DNA from: Holtermannia corniformis
Lineage: Eukaryota; Basidiomycota; Tremellomycetes; Holtermanniales
Length of the DNA stretch: 64,000 nucleotides
Assembly: GCA_001599935.1 (NCBI GenBank)
Contig: BCIJ01000019.1
Location: 293,296 to 357,295, forward strand
Direction of reading: 5' to 3'
The translations under genes were made by a program, and so were the position numbers. The notes beneath the pieces were generated by a model, which was given only the letters and a program-made list of their open reading frames with translations, was not told the origin of the DNA and ran no database searches. Shown here piece by piece: positions 10,385 through 21,700 of this stretch. Each line of letters opens with the position of its first letter. Position 1 is the stretch's first letter.

Positions 10385-12920
10385 ATGCAGGCGTACACGG
10401 GCTATGGCGCATACGATGAACACGACGACAACGACGAGGATGAGCAAGAGGTCGGTCACAGCACAACAATCAGCCAACTCAGAAGCACACTAACTCGCAC
10501 AGGACGAAGAGCACGAGCCAAACGGGCTAGAGGCCGAGGCTGAGAACGAAGACGAGGACAGCGAGGAGGAAGAGGATGAGAACGCGTATGTCGCAGTGCG
10601 CGCTGGCATACATACCCATCCTGACTGACACCAGTGACGGCTCGGACGAGGATGATGAAGAGGAAGAGGATGGCGAAGACGACGACGACGAGAATGAAGA
10701 AGACGAGGATGGGTCTGGCGAGGACGATGACGAAGAGATGGATGTCGATGGCGACGAGGAGAATGACGACGGTAAGCGCGTTCCGGCTGTCATACAGCTG
10801 ACACCCGTGGCAGAGCCAAGCGCCTCGACTCAACCCAAAGCTGCAAAACCCCTGCCTCCATACCTCCAGCGACGAGCTCTGTTCCATCCACCCTTTCATC
10901 CCTTTACGTTCCAGCCAGCCCCCTCGTCCCTCTCGATCGAAGCCCTGCTCGCCATCCCGCACCCCTGCGCAACCTATTCCTTGGCCATTCCGTCGTGCTC
11001 CAGTATCCTTTTGACAGGCTCTCAGGATGGTCATGTGCGAGCATACGATCTCTGGGCGAGCGCAAACGGTGGGATGCCGCTCACGTCGGCTCAGAAAACG
11101 GCGACAGGGCTCGGAGAGAGTGTAAGCAAAGGTGGGGTTGGCAAGGGGTGGTGGGTCAACGTCGGGCCTGATGAGGGCGAGGATGAGGATGCAGAGGGTG
11201 AAGTGGATGAGGAGGTCGGTGCGGGTCAGCCGCCGGGTCAGCCGCCACACGCAAAGACACCGCCAGTGCGCAAACCGGAAGCAGTGTATAGCATGGTCGT
11301 GCAGCGGGATGCGCTGTGGGTTCTGAGCGGTACTCAGGTTAGTCGACTACATGTACGCATGGGAGCAGCTCCTAACAGCCCTAACAGTCTGGTGGGATCA
11401 ACTTGACGACGCTGCGGCATTCCCCAGGTCGGACGATCCACACGCTAAAAGCGCATACGGGACCCGTCGGTGCTCTAGCACTGTCACGAGATGAGAACAG
11501 CCTGCTCAGCGGCGGCTGGGACAGCACACTCAAGGTTGGGATTTCGTCCCGTTGCATTCATAGCTGACCCTTCAGGAATGGGATCTCAACACTGGCCAAG
11601 TCGTCCGCTCTTATCCCCACCTCGGCACTCAGATCTCCTCGGTCGCCTTTAGACCAGAATGGCCCGTCGCTGTCCCAACTGCGCCAGACAAGGTCCCAAA
11701 CGGTAACAGCCGTGGATCACTAGGGATCAGCGTCAGTGTCGCGCCCAGTGCCGCACCCGACGTTGCCATGGCGGATGCCGACGCCGATTCGAACAACTCG
11801 TACGACCCGTTGTTCGACGACGCAGAGGACGATCTGCCGCTCCCGGACGCACCGGCAATCCTGACTGGTAACGGCACGCCCTCAGCACCGGGAGTATCCA
11901 CGCCAGGGCTTGCTATCCCCACGCCCAACTCGACATCGACGCCAAAGCTGGCACTACCGGGTACAGGCACTACCCCACATAAGCCTGCAAACGGGTTCAC
12001 CCTCGCGCTGCCCGGTGCGCCGACTCAACAGTCCGCGCCAGCACCAGCACCAATCGGAGTCGTGCCGAACGGGACTACCCCTAAATTCTCTGCCACTGCA
12101 GCTCCCAGTGTCCCGTCTGCGCGGTATGCCGGTGCTGGACCCTCTATGGGTCCACTCACCCCCACAAGCTACCGCGCGTTCAGCGACGACGTCGTGCTCA
12201 CGAGCGCAATGGACGGTAACGTTGTTCTGCTGGATCGAAGAGTCAAGAGCTATCAGAGCGGTGGTATCGGCAGGTTGTTACCAGGCGATAAAGCGCCACC
12301 GTGGTGCATGTCGGTCCGTCGTGCCCTCGTTACGGCTTGACACAAGCTGACGCCTGACTCCTAGGCGACATGGTCTGCAGACGGGACCCAAGTGTACGCT
12401 GGACGACGAAACGGCACCATCGACATCTGGGACGTCCGTCGCTCCCTCACCTCGTCTTCAACCGCCACAACGCCCAACCTGCTCACATCGCTCAAAACAC
12501 CGACCGAGAGCGGGTTCGTGAGCTGCGTCGTCGCCTTTCCAGACGGTAAACACCTTGCTTGGTCCGTCGTTGCCTGTCCCTGTGCGTGAAGCTAGCGCTG
12601 ACGGGGGTGACGCTAGTGGAAGTCAAGATAACATTAGGTTATGGAACCCGACGCAGATCTTGCAAGATGAGGAATCGTCGTTTGCGACCAAGAAACGGAG
12701 TTCGAGGCCGCCGTTCAAGATTATCGCGGGGCATCATGGCGGTGTAGTGTCTTCGCTTGGTCTGTCTCTGGTCTCTGATCCTGCATGGCTGGGTGGGGTG
12801 CTGACGCAGACTCGCGCAGTTGTAGATCCAACCAATCGGTTCTTGATCTCCGCGTCGGGGGATCGAGGGTGGCAGGGGGAGAGTACCAAAGTCGTGCTCG
12901 TGCATGAGATCAAGTGGTGA
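10385..12920 (+). CDS. SPT8: SAGA complex subunit Spt8
   Basis: WD40 subunit of the SAGA transcription coactivator that contacts TATA-binding protein. The N-terminus is a long Asp/Glu-rich region, as in yeast Spt8. It is followed by CATYSLAIPSCSSILLTGSQ, DGHVRAYDLWAS, PLTSAQ, VYSMVVQRDALWVLSGTQ and SGGINLTTLRH, which follow yeast Spt8 in order. Later blades include LSGGWDSTLKEWDLNTG, ISSVAFRPEWPV, AMDGNVVLLDRR, WSADGTQVYAGRRNGTIDIW and FLISASGDRGW before the final VVLVHEIKW. A Pro/Ala/Thr-rich insertion of about 130 residues after the fourth blade is not in the yeast protein. Five or more short introns. The start at 10385 gives an acidic N-terminus directly; an in-frame ATG at 10331 is less likely. 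Confidence 0.9.
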
Positions 12921-13071
12921 GGCCGAGGATAAGAAACGGGGGATTCTTGCATTGCATAGTCATTCGTCAGCTGTTGTCACATGTAGCGCATGGCTGGGGG
13001 CTCGTGGCTGGGTGCTGACGAGACAATGATTCGTAGGATGCGTGCATTCNTCATCATCGTTAGGTTCTCGT

Positions 13072-14109
13072 CTACACCGACGACCGTCTGTCAGGCAAGC
13101 GTTAGCCGGGATGACTGCATCCGAATTGTACCTTGCACGCACCTGCCTGACCGCGAGAAGAATGTTTTCAGGACCCATACTTGCAGCCTGGCGTTGATCA
13201 ACCAAGTCTCCTTGTCACACGCTTGTCAAGAGAACACTCACAGTGACATTGCCACGACCGCCACGCACTCTACGACCGAGAACCAAAAGATGCGACTCTG
13301 CGTCGACATGACGGTCGAATGATTCCGGTGGTTGCGAGTATGAAAGCTGCAGCGTGTCAGTTTGGACGTCTACGTATCGCTGACGGACGGCACCCAGACA
13401 GGGGTGCGTCCTTCAAGAGATCGATACTGGACGCACTATTTTTGGGTGCGGATAATGTTACTCAGCAGCCCATTGAGCTTGTAGGTGCTCTCTTCGAGGG
13501 ACGAGGTGTGCTCTTTGAGTGGCGCTGATTGTGCTGGGAGAGCGCGGCGTGGCTCCGACTCGACCATGATGCTGAACCAATGTCAGCTCCTAGCCAAGCT
13601 TAGAAAGGCGTCGGACGTACTCAAAGTCTATCAGCTTGTCCGAGAGCGACGCCTCATTCTCAAAGCAGAACGAGTATTCGCCAATCTGCTCGTGGGTCAA
13701 TGTTCCGATGTCGTGGCGCTGGACATGGCCACGCACCTTGTTGGCCGTAAAGATGTAGTCGCCTTGTCGCTCATTGTTCCCATCTAGTAAGCTTTCGTCG
13801 TCTGGATCCGTGACGGAGAAATCGATATCGAACGAGCCGCCGGATTGGACGGCAAAGTAGAAGCCTGTCACGCTACCGTCAGCTGCTTGCTTGCTTGTTC
13901 ACTAGGGTCATGATCCCTACCGATCTTCTCGCCAACGCCTGCAAATGTCAGCAATGCTTTGCATTACGAGTCACACACTCACCATCCACATCAGCATAGT
14001 AGCACGACCTCTCGTTCGCCTCGAGCGTCGCTGTCAAAGCCGTTCCTCTCACGACGCCAAGCAGGCCCAAGCTCGCGATGATGGCTCTCGACCGACTTGT
14101 GAACCGCAT
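13072..14109 (-). CDS. p24 (emp24/gp25L) family cargo receptor
   Basis: Type I membrane protein of COPI/COPII vesicles that sorts cargo, including GPI-anchored proteins, between ER and Golgi. The start MRFTSRSRAIIASLGLLGVV is a signal peptide. The GOLD domain follows: TALTATLEANERSCYYADVD, VGEKIGFYFAVQSGGSFDI, ERQGDYIFTANKVGEYSFCF. Then come the coiled coil (SLEESTYKLNGLLSNIIRTQ) and a membrane segment around FWFSVVECVAVVAMSLLQVW. The tail ends KTFFSRSGRRSSV; it has the usual FF and basic residues, but not a terminal KK. Seven or more short introns, all joining in phase. Closest to the ERP2/3/4-like branch as far as can be judged by eye. Confidence 0.9.
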
Positions 14110-14421
14110 TACGCCGACTCTTTTCGTCCTGTCCGTCGGCACGTCTCGTTGGATCTTCGTGCACTCGTACACAAGCCCTGTCTGCTGCTGTTAGACTGTC
14201 CAAGAGCAGGTATAGCACTGCCAGCAAGACAACGGTATCTTTACGTAACCCACCCGGTTTACACTCGCTATGGATCCTGTCAAGAAGCAGTTGGGAATCG
14301 ACGTCGAGATCGAACACAGGTGCGACTGCTCACTCGAAAAAGAAAACTGAACAGCAGCAAGCTACGCTGCACGCGACCAACCTGGCAAGAGGCAAGCTAA
14401 ACGAATCAGCATCGGACAAAC
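14110..14421. promoter_or_regulatory. Shared divergent promoter of the p24 and SF3B6 genes
   Basis: Gap of 312 bp between two divergent starts. No third gene is supported; short open frames on both strands carry no domain. The two genes presumably share this promoter. Confidence 0.5.
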
Positions 14422-14980
14422 ATGCAACGAGCGCCAGGTGATCCCCTCGCTCAAAGAGCACTCTTGTACGTGTGTCCGTCACCGTTGAAACCTTGGCTGA
14501 CCTCGTTGTAGTATCAAGAACCTGTATGTTGACACGCTCTATGCTTGAGACCTTGCTGAGATCCAACTAGCGACTTCAACATTACCGGGAACGACTTGTA
14601 CGACCTGTTTGGCAAGTACGGTGCGATCCGTCAGATCCGGATCGGGACAGATGCAGGAGACTTGAAGACAAAGGGGACAGCATATGTGGTACGTTGTAGT
14701 CGTCGCCATCGCCTCTACACCTCGCTTACCCCCCAAGGTGTTCGAGAGCCCAGAGGACGCCAACAAGGCGGCGCAGAATCTCAACGGGTTCCACCTCTCA
14801 GGGCGGTATATGGTCGGTCAGTCACGGCTCTCAACCCCGATTGGTCATCGAAAACTCATTGCCGCAGTGCTGTTCCACCACCCGACCCGACAAGCGGCGG
14901 CGGCGCTCGCAAAGCAAGAGCTCAAACAGCGAGAAGACGCCGTCATTGTCGAGAAGAGGAAACTGGGCATGACAGATTGA
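14422..14980 (+). CDS. SF3B6: Splicing factor 3B subunit 6 (p14)
   Basis: RNA-recognition-motif protein of the U2 snRNP SF3b complex that lies next to the branch-point adenosine. After splicing the protein starts [19 protein letters not shown] and continues [20 protein letters not shown] and [38 protein letters not shown]. This follows human SF3B6 ([30 protein letters not shown]) at nearly the same length. Five exons. The second is a 12-nt microexon (14512-14523) encoding part of the RNP2 motif IKNL. Introns at 14466-14511 and 14524-14570 have good signals. Divergent from the p24 gene. Confidence 0.92.
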
Positions 14981-15137
14981 GGGAACGCTGTACATGGTTC
15001 GTGACGCACATGTATATTATCACCGGGCAACAGTGCACTGATCGGGTCGTGATGGGCAAGAATTGACATCATGACGGATTGTATACTGACGGATCGGACA
15101 ACACTAGGTACAACGGCAAGAAGGGAGGTCGCGTCGT

Positions 15138-15663
15138 TCAGGCGTCGCTTCCGTAGTCGGACCCGGCAGACGACGGTTCGGGGCTGGACACGGTGGTGCG
15201 AGTGTAGGTCATCTATTGTCGGCTCAGCTTGGTCGTCGCACAGCGGTGAGCAATTCACCTTCCAGTCCTCGCCTTCGGCATCAAACAGGACACAGTCGAT
15301 CAGCTTGAACTGAGCAAAGCATCAGCAAGGCTTGCTATCGCCACTGGCGGCTCGCGACTTACGCGCTCGTCCTGACCAAGCACACCGGTCAACTTCAAGA
15401 TCTCTTCAGCCGCAAGCGTCAAGTCGAGATCACGAAGGCGAAGGTTGCCACCTGACCACAGGTGGATTGAAGTGTGAGCCTGGGCACCGTCAGCATTTGG
15501 GCGTCACCGATAGGGCTCGACTCACGTCTTGGATGACAAGGCGATCGAGGATATCCTCGCTTGCGCGCGAGTAGGTGGAAGAAGTGGATGATGCGGATGA
15601 AACAGAGTAGCTCCGGTGAGGGTGGTATGGCAATGAGAAGAGCTCGGTCTGGGACGGTGACAT
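15138..15663 (-). CDS. Small hypothetical protein, four exons
   Basis: No family recognised. The exons join in phase to about 125 residues: MSPSQTELFSLPYHPHRSYS, then TYSRASEDILDRLVIQD, then AHTSIHLWSGGNLRLRDLDL, TLAAEEILKLTGVLGQDER, FKLIDCVLFDAEGEDWK, and a tail ending SAGSDYGSDA. Introns have GTGAGT, GTAAGT and GTGAAT donors, each with a CTGA or CTCA branch site. The ordered middle and good splice signals make it likely to be real. No signal peptide or membrane segment. Confidence 0.55.
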
Positions 15664-16109
15664 GCTGATGCGGTGTAGAGGGTCAAGTATGCAAGTGGCG
15701 AGGAGAGAAGAGGTGAGTGCAGATGCTCGACTACCTCGACTTCACGACAACGTCTTATACCTGGATCGAGCGGGCTTCGGCCCGTTGCCAGCAAGCCCAC
15801 CCACCCTGGATCCTACCACCGGAGTCCATCCGACCCCGGGGATCGTCGACAGGGGCCACTCCAACGTGCCACATGTGATCTAAACGACGATCCCTCCGAT
15901 CCGTCAGGCGTGCTGATCCCAAGATCAGCGAGAAGACGACCCCCCGACGAGATCGGAAAGCCCGAGTTCGGGGGTTCGATGGCTGACTACATGGATCCGC
16001 CTATGAGGTGGGACACGCTGGCCAGACACAGCAGTCTGCGCATATGATACATGTGATGTCGACAGATCGACGAGGTACAACTGACAACCACCCTGATCCC
16101 TTGTCCGGT
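15664..16109. other. Gap without a recognised gene
   Basis: Lies between the start of the small hypothetical gene and the stop of the AEC carrier. GC-rich; presumably holds the promoter of the small gene and the carrier's 3' UTR. A GGGGTTCGATGG sequence near 15972 resembles a tRNA T-loop, but no cloverleaf can be built around it. Confidence 0.4.
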
Positions 16110-18452
16110 CTAGTACTGTACGAGGGCGAGCGCAATGGCGTCCAGAGCACTGCAATCAACGTCAGCCATCACAACGCCGTGTGATCACTCGTTCCCAAGC
16201 CACGCACGAGGACAGGATGAACATCGCCACGTCTGCAGCAAGCCGTCAATGCCGATCGGTCGGACAAGCTCTGGCGAGCAACTCACATTGCAGCAGCAGG
16301 TACTTGGCGAGCGTATGTGCCGTCCCGGCTGGATTATAGAGTTGAGTGATGACGAGCTGATTGGCCGACTGTGGGAATCAGGATCAGCGGGGCTGCTATC
16401 GCCACTGGGTTCACTCACGGCCGGCGTTCCGGAAAGCAGCATTGCGGTGAAACGACGGACTGCAACCGTCAATCCAAGACTGTCAGCGGCGGCCACGACT
16501 GACCTCGATCCTCGGGCGGGAAAAAATTGGTCGTCTTTGCTGAACCCAGCACGAAGAAGCTACACAGCGTCAAAAATCGCAGAGTTGCGGTGTTTGGTGT
16601 ACGCACATGCCCACGATCGGTACAATCACCACTTTTCGTGATGATCAGTCGACAAGGTCCAATGTCTGTACTCACATACTCTTTCCAACAGTCATGGCCA
16701 CGATCGATCCGATGGGCGCATCACTCCATTTCTTCGGCATTTCTAGCCGAGCAAAGCTCGCTCCAAGCAAGACAAGCGCCGCTGGAATGGTGATCTGCCC
16801 CAAAAAGTGTGCGCTGTCTAGCAGGAATGCCAATGGCGGCAACCCATCCGGGCCATTTGGCATCTTGCTGCCCGTCCAGTCCTCCGTCGACGTGAACAAT
16901 GCGCGGAGCGGTTGGATAACCGAGATAGGGATGGAGATGAAGACAGCGATCGTGGCTGGGGTCAAAAAGTTGGATGCGAGTGACAGCGCACGCTTGCTCC
17001 ACGGCGGCTTGGGATGCGTCGACGGGACTGGGGTCGCTGGCTGGTGATAGTTGTAAAGATTCGCTGACGGGGCCGGGGACGGCTCGCGTGCGGTAGGGTC
17101 CGTGGGAGCAGGCAGCAGTGAAGGGCCCGGGATGATGTCGATTGCATCCAGTCCTGCCGTTTGCGTCGGAATCCTCCTGATCGATTCGATCTGCGAGGAA
17201 AAGCTAGCTGAACGCGACTTCTTCGACTGTGTGGCCCGTCGATTCAAATTAAACTGGGGCAGCTCGGTGTGTTGACCTTCCTCATTGACAGAGTCGCCTT
17301 CGGGTTTGTCGCTACTGGTGGCTCGGCCTTGCTTTTCTGCATGCTCGACGAGAACATGTCCAACCGGCACCATGCCGGACTCCTCGATGGCCGCAGTCGT
17401 AGTGTCGCTGGTCTTCGAGATCATGCGCCGGACACGTCGATACCGGCGAGCCCAACGCTGCCTGATCGTCCCGGAGGGTCCAGACAACTGACGTTCGGGC
17501 AGAAAGTCCCATGCGCACATCTGACGCAAATTCAGTACGATCGCACTGTTCCACAAGGTACACACCTTGTGCACACCCAGTCCGAAGAAAGTGGACTGCA
17601 TCTGTCGTTTGCTATGAGTATGATATGACGCGAAAAAGGTAGCAAAGCACAGACCATCAAGATGAAAATAGCTATGTACGCAATGCCGAGTTGCACGTCC
17701 GTATCGGGGTTGAACGGGGGTCGAGCGCACATGGACTGGATTACTGCCGAAAGGTCAGGGTCTTCCGCGGCAGGAACCGAGGTAACACACTAGCGGTAGG
17801 CAGATTGCCTTTGCCTCTGTCAGCCTGACTCTCAGCAGATTGGTCGACGTACCCCAATTGGAGATGGCACCCATCTGTAGCGAGTCAGCATACACGGCAA
17901 AGGCTTAGATAGTTGACTCACAATCACGATGCCGTAGCGAAAGTCATCTGGTACCCAGAAGAATTCCTGCACGATCACACCAAGCAACTGAGACTTTAGC
18001 GCAGCTCGAGGTAAAGAAACTTCCGAGTTTACTCACGCCACCGAGGATGATGAAGATGACTGCGGTCAACACCAATGGACCAAAAGCTCCGATATTATCG
18101 CTGGTGAAGGCGGTGACCATCGAAGCGAAGATCAAGCATGGCAAGGAGATGTTCTGAGCAAATGCATCAATATAAGCTTAACAATCAATCTGGCGATGTT
18201 GCTCACCATCGTCACCACGCTGACTCCGCGAGCGCCCTGCGGCGCAAACATGCCCTTCTTGGTAATCACAAAGCCTGTCCCGATGGCAATACCCTTCGCG
18301 CTGATAAGCATACTAACCGTGCGAAGTGCTAAAGTGAGCTCACCATCTTCAACATCGGTACGAAGCCTTTGACAGCGTCAGTACTCTTGCGAGACTAGAT
18401 AATAGATCGCATGTAACGCACCGGAGTATATGATCTCGCCTGTCCCGACCAT
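16110..18452 (-). CDS. Auxin-efflux-carrier (AEC/PIN-like) membrane transporter
   Basis: Multi-pass membrane protein of the AEC family, in fungi probably in the ER or plasma membrane; substrates are largely unknown. The N-terminal half gives MVGTGEIIYSGFVPMLKM, ISLPCLIFASMVTAFTSDNI, GPLVLTAVIFIILGGFLW, FRYGIVIMGAISNWGNLPTA and LGIAYIAIFILMV, the usual five-helix bundle with the conserved N-L-P and GNWGN-like motifs. A long hydrophilic loop of about 200 residues, rich in Ser and charged residues, separates it from the C-terminal helices (TPATIAVFISIPISVIQPL, ITIPAALVLLGASFA, VVIVPIVGMC, TAMLLSGTPA). It ends ALDAIALALVQY. About a dozen introns of 45-60 nt. This layout is typical of fungal members. 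Confidence 0.85.
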
Positions 18453-18787
18453 CTTGAAGTGTCACTCAAGCCAGCGTAAAGTCCCTCTAGACGATCCATG
18501 CACCCGCCGCAACGGCTCTCCGACGCGTCTGCAGCTCGAAACAGTCTGACAAGCAGTGTGAAGACTGTCCAGATGCCATCAAGCCTGTCGCCGCCCTTTA
18601 CGGTCTCTGCAGGTCTATTCCAGATCAACCGTCACCAACCTCGGCCCCGTCGGCCCTGTAGCCACGCGAGCCGGCAATCTCGGCCAATCACCAGCTGATC
18701 ACAAGTCATCGGCCGAAGCACAAGCTGGCATGTGGGTGACATTCCACACGACTGCACACGCAACATGGGGATGAACAAGTCCACAGT
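18453..18787. other. Gap without a recognised gene
   Basis: Between the AEC carrier start and the SHPRH-like gene stop, both on the minus strand. Presumably carries the carrier's promoter. No supported open frame or RNA gene. Confidence 0.4.
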
Positions 18788-21700
18788 CTAGTACAACAGG
18801 GACAAAAGGTCGGATTCGTTGCCGGCGTCCGCGTCTCCACCCCGCTTGGCAGCGACAGTAACGTTCGAGACGCTGCGGGTGGCGATCTCGTCTTTCGCCA
18901 CGTAGATGCTGTCGCCGTTGCGAACAGCGCGCGCCAAGATCTTTGACTCGACAGTCTCCATCGTAGAGTAGCTCAAGCACAAGACAATCAGCCACTAGCA
19001 TGGTTTGAACGGGCGAGCTTACCAGAAGACCTTGGTCTGGCGGGTTTGTCCAAGACTGCGTGCACGTTAGCGCTTGTCTGAGCTTATACAAAGCGTGCGC
19101 ACCGATCGACTCGACCGATAGCTATGTCCCAAGTCAGTATCACTTCGCATTAACCAGAGGAAGACGTACCTTGAAGCTCAAAACCGTGTGCAAGGACCGG
19201 CTCCAACAAATGCACATGACTGGCAGCGGTCAGAGTCAAGCCCGAGCTGTGCATGATCAGCGTCATCATCGTTTGAAACGGATCATCTTCACCTCTCCTT
19301 CTCAGCATGCAATAGAAACACCTGAATCGACGAGTTGTTCTTGAAAGCCTCGGCGGCGTTCTTCGTCTTCGAGTCTTGATCGAGCGACACATATTTGATG
19401 TTATTCTGCTCGAGCGCTCGTGCGACGACTGAAGTATGGTTAGTTTAGGGTACAGTCGTAGCGAATGATGACCTTACTTCGTAGAGAGTCCCGCCAGTTT
19501 GAAAAGACAATGTGGCGTGCTGATGTGAGTTAGCACAGATAAGGTATGATCGCTTGATGTTCCCACCCTCGGGCTCATGCATCGCACTGTGGTGCAGGTG
19601 CTTCACCAGGAAATCGATCTGCGTGCAATCTTAGCCCAATCACATGCGCAAGAGTCTTGCATACCTTGGTGCCAAATTCGCCCAGTAGGTCGCATTCGCT
19701 AATGGCGGCACGAGTAGCAGCTGGCATCATTCGCAGTTGCGATAGGTCGTTGCGCAGCGCCGACATTTCGTCCTCACGAACGATCTCTGCGGCTGCAACC
19801 GTTTCCGGATCCGCTTCAGGACCTGCACCGTCCCTGATCGGTTTCCCGAGCTTGCTGACGGCGCCGTCTGGAGCGTTGGCATATGGGAAGAGAGAGGTGG
19901 CTCTCAAGTCAACTGGGAGACATGAGCAATAGCGTTTGACCAGGGGCTGCACCGACCGGTAGATTTGCACATTGGGCACTTGCGGCCGTATCCGCCTCTG
20001 CAGTGTCGCTTGATGCAGGACTGAGTAGTGATCAGCCGAAATGTATGACGAGCCGACACACACCTCGCAGAAGGCGTGACCGCAAACAAGCAAACAGCCA
20101 TAATTGTCGTCAGAAGCGCCCCAGCAGATGACACAGTCGTCGCGAGCCATTTTCGGCTGGTCTTGCGTTCCGCGCAGTGACTGCAGGTATCGCGTCTTGG
20201 CAACATGGCGTGCCAGTTCGAGCTCCTTTGCCTCGACAGCTGCATTTGCTAGCTGCAGTTCGTCGCTCAACTCTTTCTCAAGCACCGGAGCTTGGACCTG
20301 TGAAAAGACGCGTCAGTGCACGGCCAGTAGTCTCGCCTGGGCGCCTCACGGAATCGGAAACAACCTGCAACGCGGCAAAGTAGCTGACACGGTGATTGAA
20401 GGCATCTTTCAGAGCTTCTACCTCCTTGAACAGCGTGTTGAGACGGACGCCTACCAGTTACGTCAGCATCCCTTGCAATCTTGCTGCGAGGGCGCACCCT
20501 GGACGGTAACAACCTTTCGAAGCCATTTAGCGTGCGCGCCCGCCAGAACAATCTCAACGTCGTTAATTGTAAAATCCTTCACGGCTAGGCGTGTGGAATC
20601 AGCAAGTACCCGACGCAATGATGGTTGCTCACCGTTCAAAAGCAGAAGACCCGCTTTAAGCGGCTTCTTGTTGCGACGCCTCTCCAAGATAGACTAGTCC
20701 GATATCAGTTTGACCTTTAACCCAAACTGACATCGACTGCTCACTTCACGTTCCATTGTCAGTCTCCTCAGCAATTGGGCAGCATCTACGCCATCTTTGG
20801 GTAATCCTGCTTGGCTACCGTCGTGGACACCTCGCGCCTGAGCTCGAGCGTCGTGTAGCTGCAGCAAGTTGCGCTCTTCAAGCAGCATCTCTTTGCGATC
20901 CGCCAGTGCCGATGCGTAGGCTGCAAGATATGCTTCGACTTTGGAGTTGTGTCAGTCATAAACAGCAGGTCCAAAGGCAACCTACGTTCGCCCTGAGCGT
21001 CCAACGCGATTTGATAATGGTCCTTCTCGGTGGGGTCGACGTCCTTCGTCTTGTCTGCCACGACTTCAGGTGCTTCCAATGGCGTTTGTATGAGCTCGAC
21101 GATTTTGCCGCGCCAATTCCAGAGTAACTCGGCGCTGGGAGTGCAGATTAGCCCACTGGAGTTCAGTAACAAATTCGTACGCACTTGTCGTTGAGCAGCT
21201 CGATGAGGTGGTTGGCATTCTCGATGATAGTCTTTGAGTGAATGCCAGTCTCATCTGTGCGCGGTTCGATCTCCAACAGAGAGAAGTCGTCGACTTCAGA
21301 AGCCATGGCCTTCAGGCCCTTTGCAGCTGTGCGCAACGCTGTCTTCAGTATGCTGTTACGAAGCTTGTCTGCCTCCGCATAGAAGCGGTCTGCCGCATTG
21401 TCAGCTGCACACGCGCCGTAAGGCAAGAACCCACTTTCGGCCGCCTCATCTTCCCGCATGTGAGCCACGTCGCCTGAGAAAAAGGTGGCTTGGTGCAGAA
21501 TGATCCAGAGTTCTCGGAGGCAGCACAGGCAATCAGCCGCAGGGCGTGTACATCTTCACACACGTACCTTGTCTTGGTAGACTTTATATTAGTGCGCAGC
21601 TGACGTCGCGCCTCGATCACGTCCTCGTGCTCATCGCCTTCATCATCGCTATCGGAGAGATCTTCGGAAGCTCCGCGGTCGTGGTCCATTTGCAAACCGA

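Noticed and set aside
10456..11250. 264-codon minus-strand frame with hydrophobic Leu/Ile/Val runs
   Set aside because: It is the antisense of the Asp/Glu-rich start of SPT8; GAG/GAC codons read as hydrophobic runs on the other strand.
13040..13060. Possible gene at the N base after SPT8
   Set aside because: The region is the last exon and 3' end of the p24 gene on the minus strand; the N is intergenic.
15960..15985. tRNA T-loop-like GGGGTTCGATGG
   Set aside because: No acceptor, D or anticodon stems fit around it.
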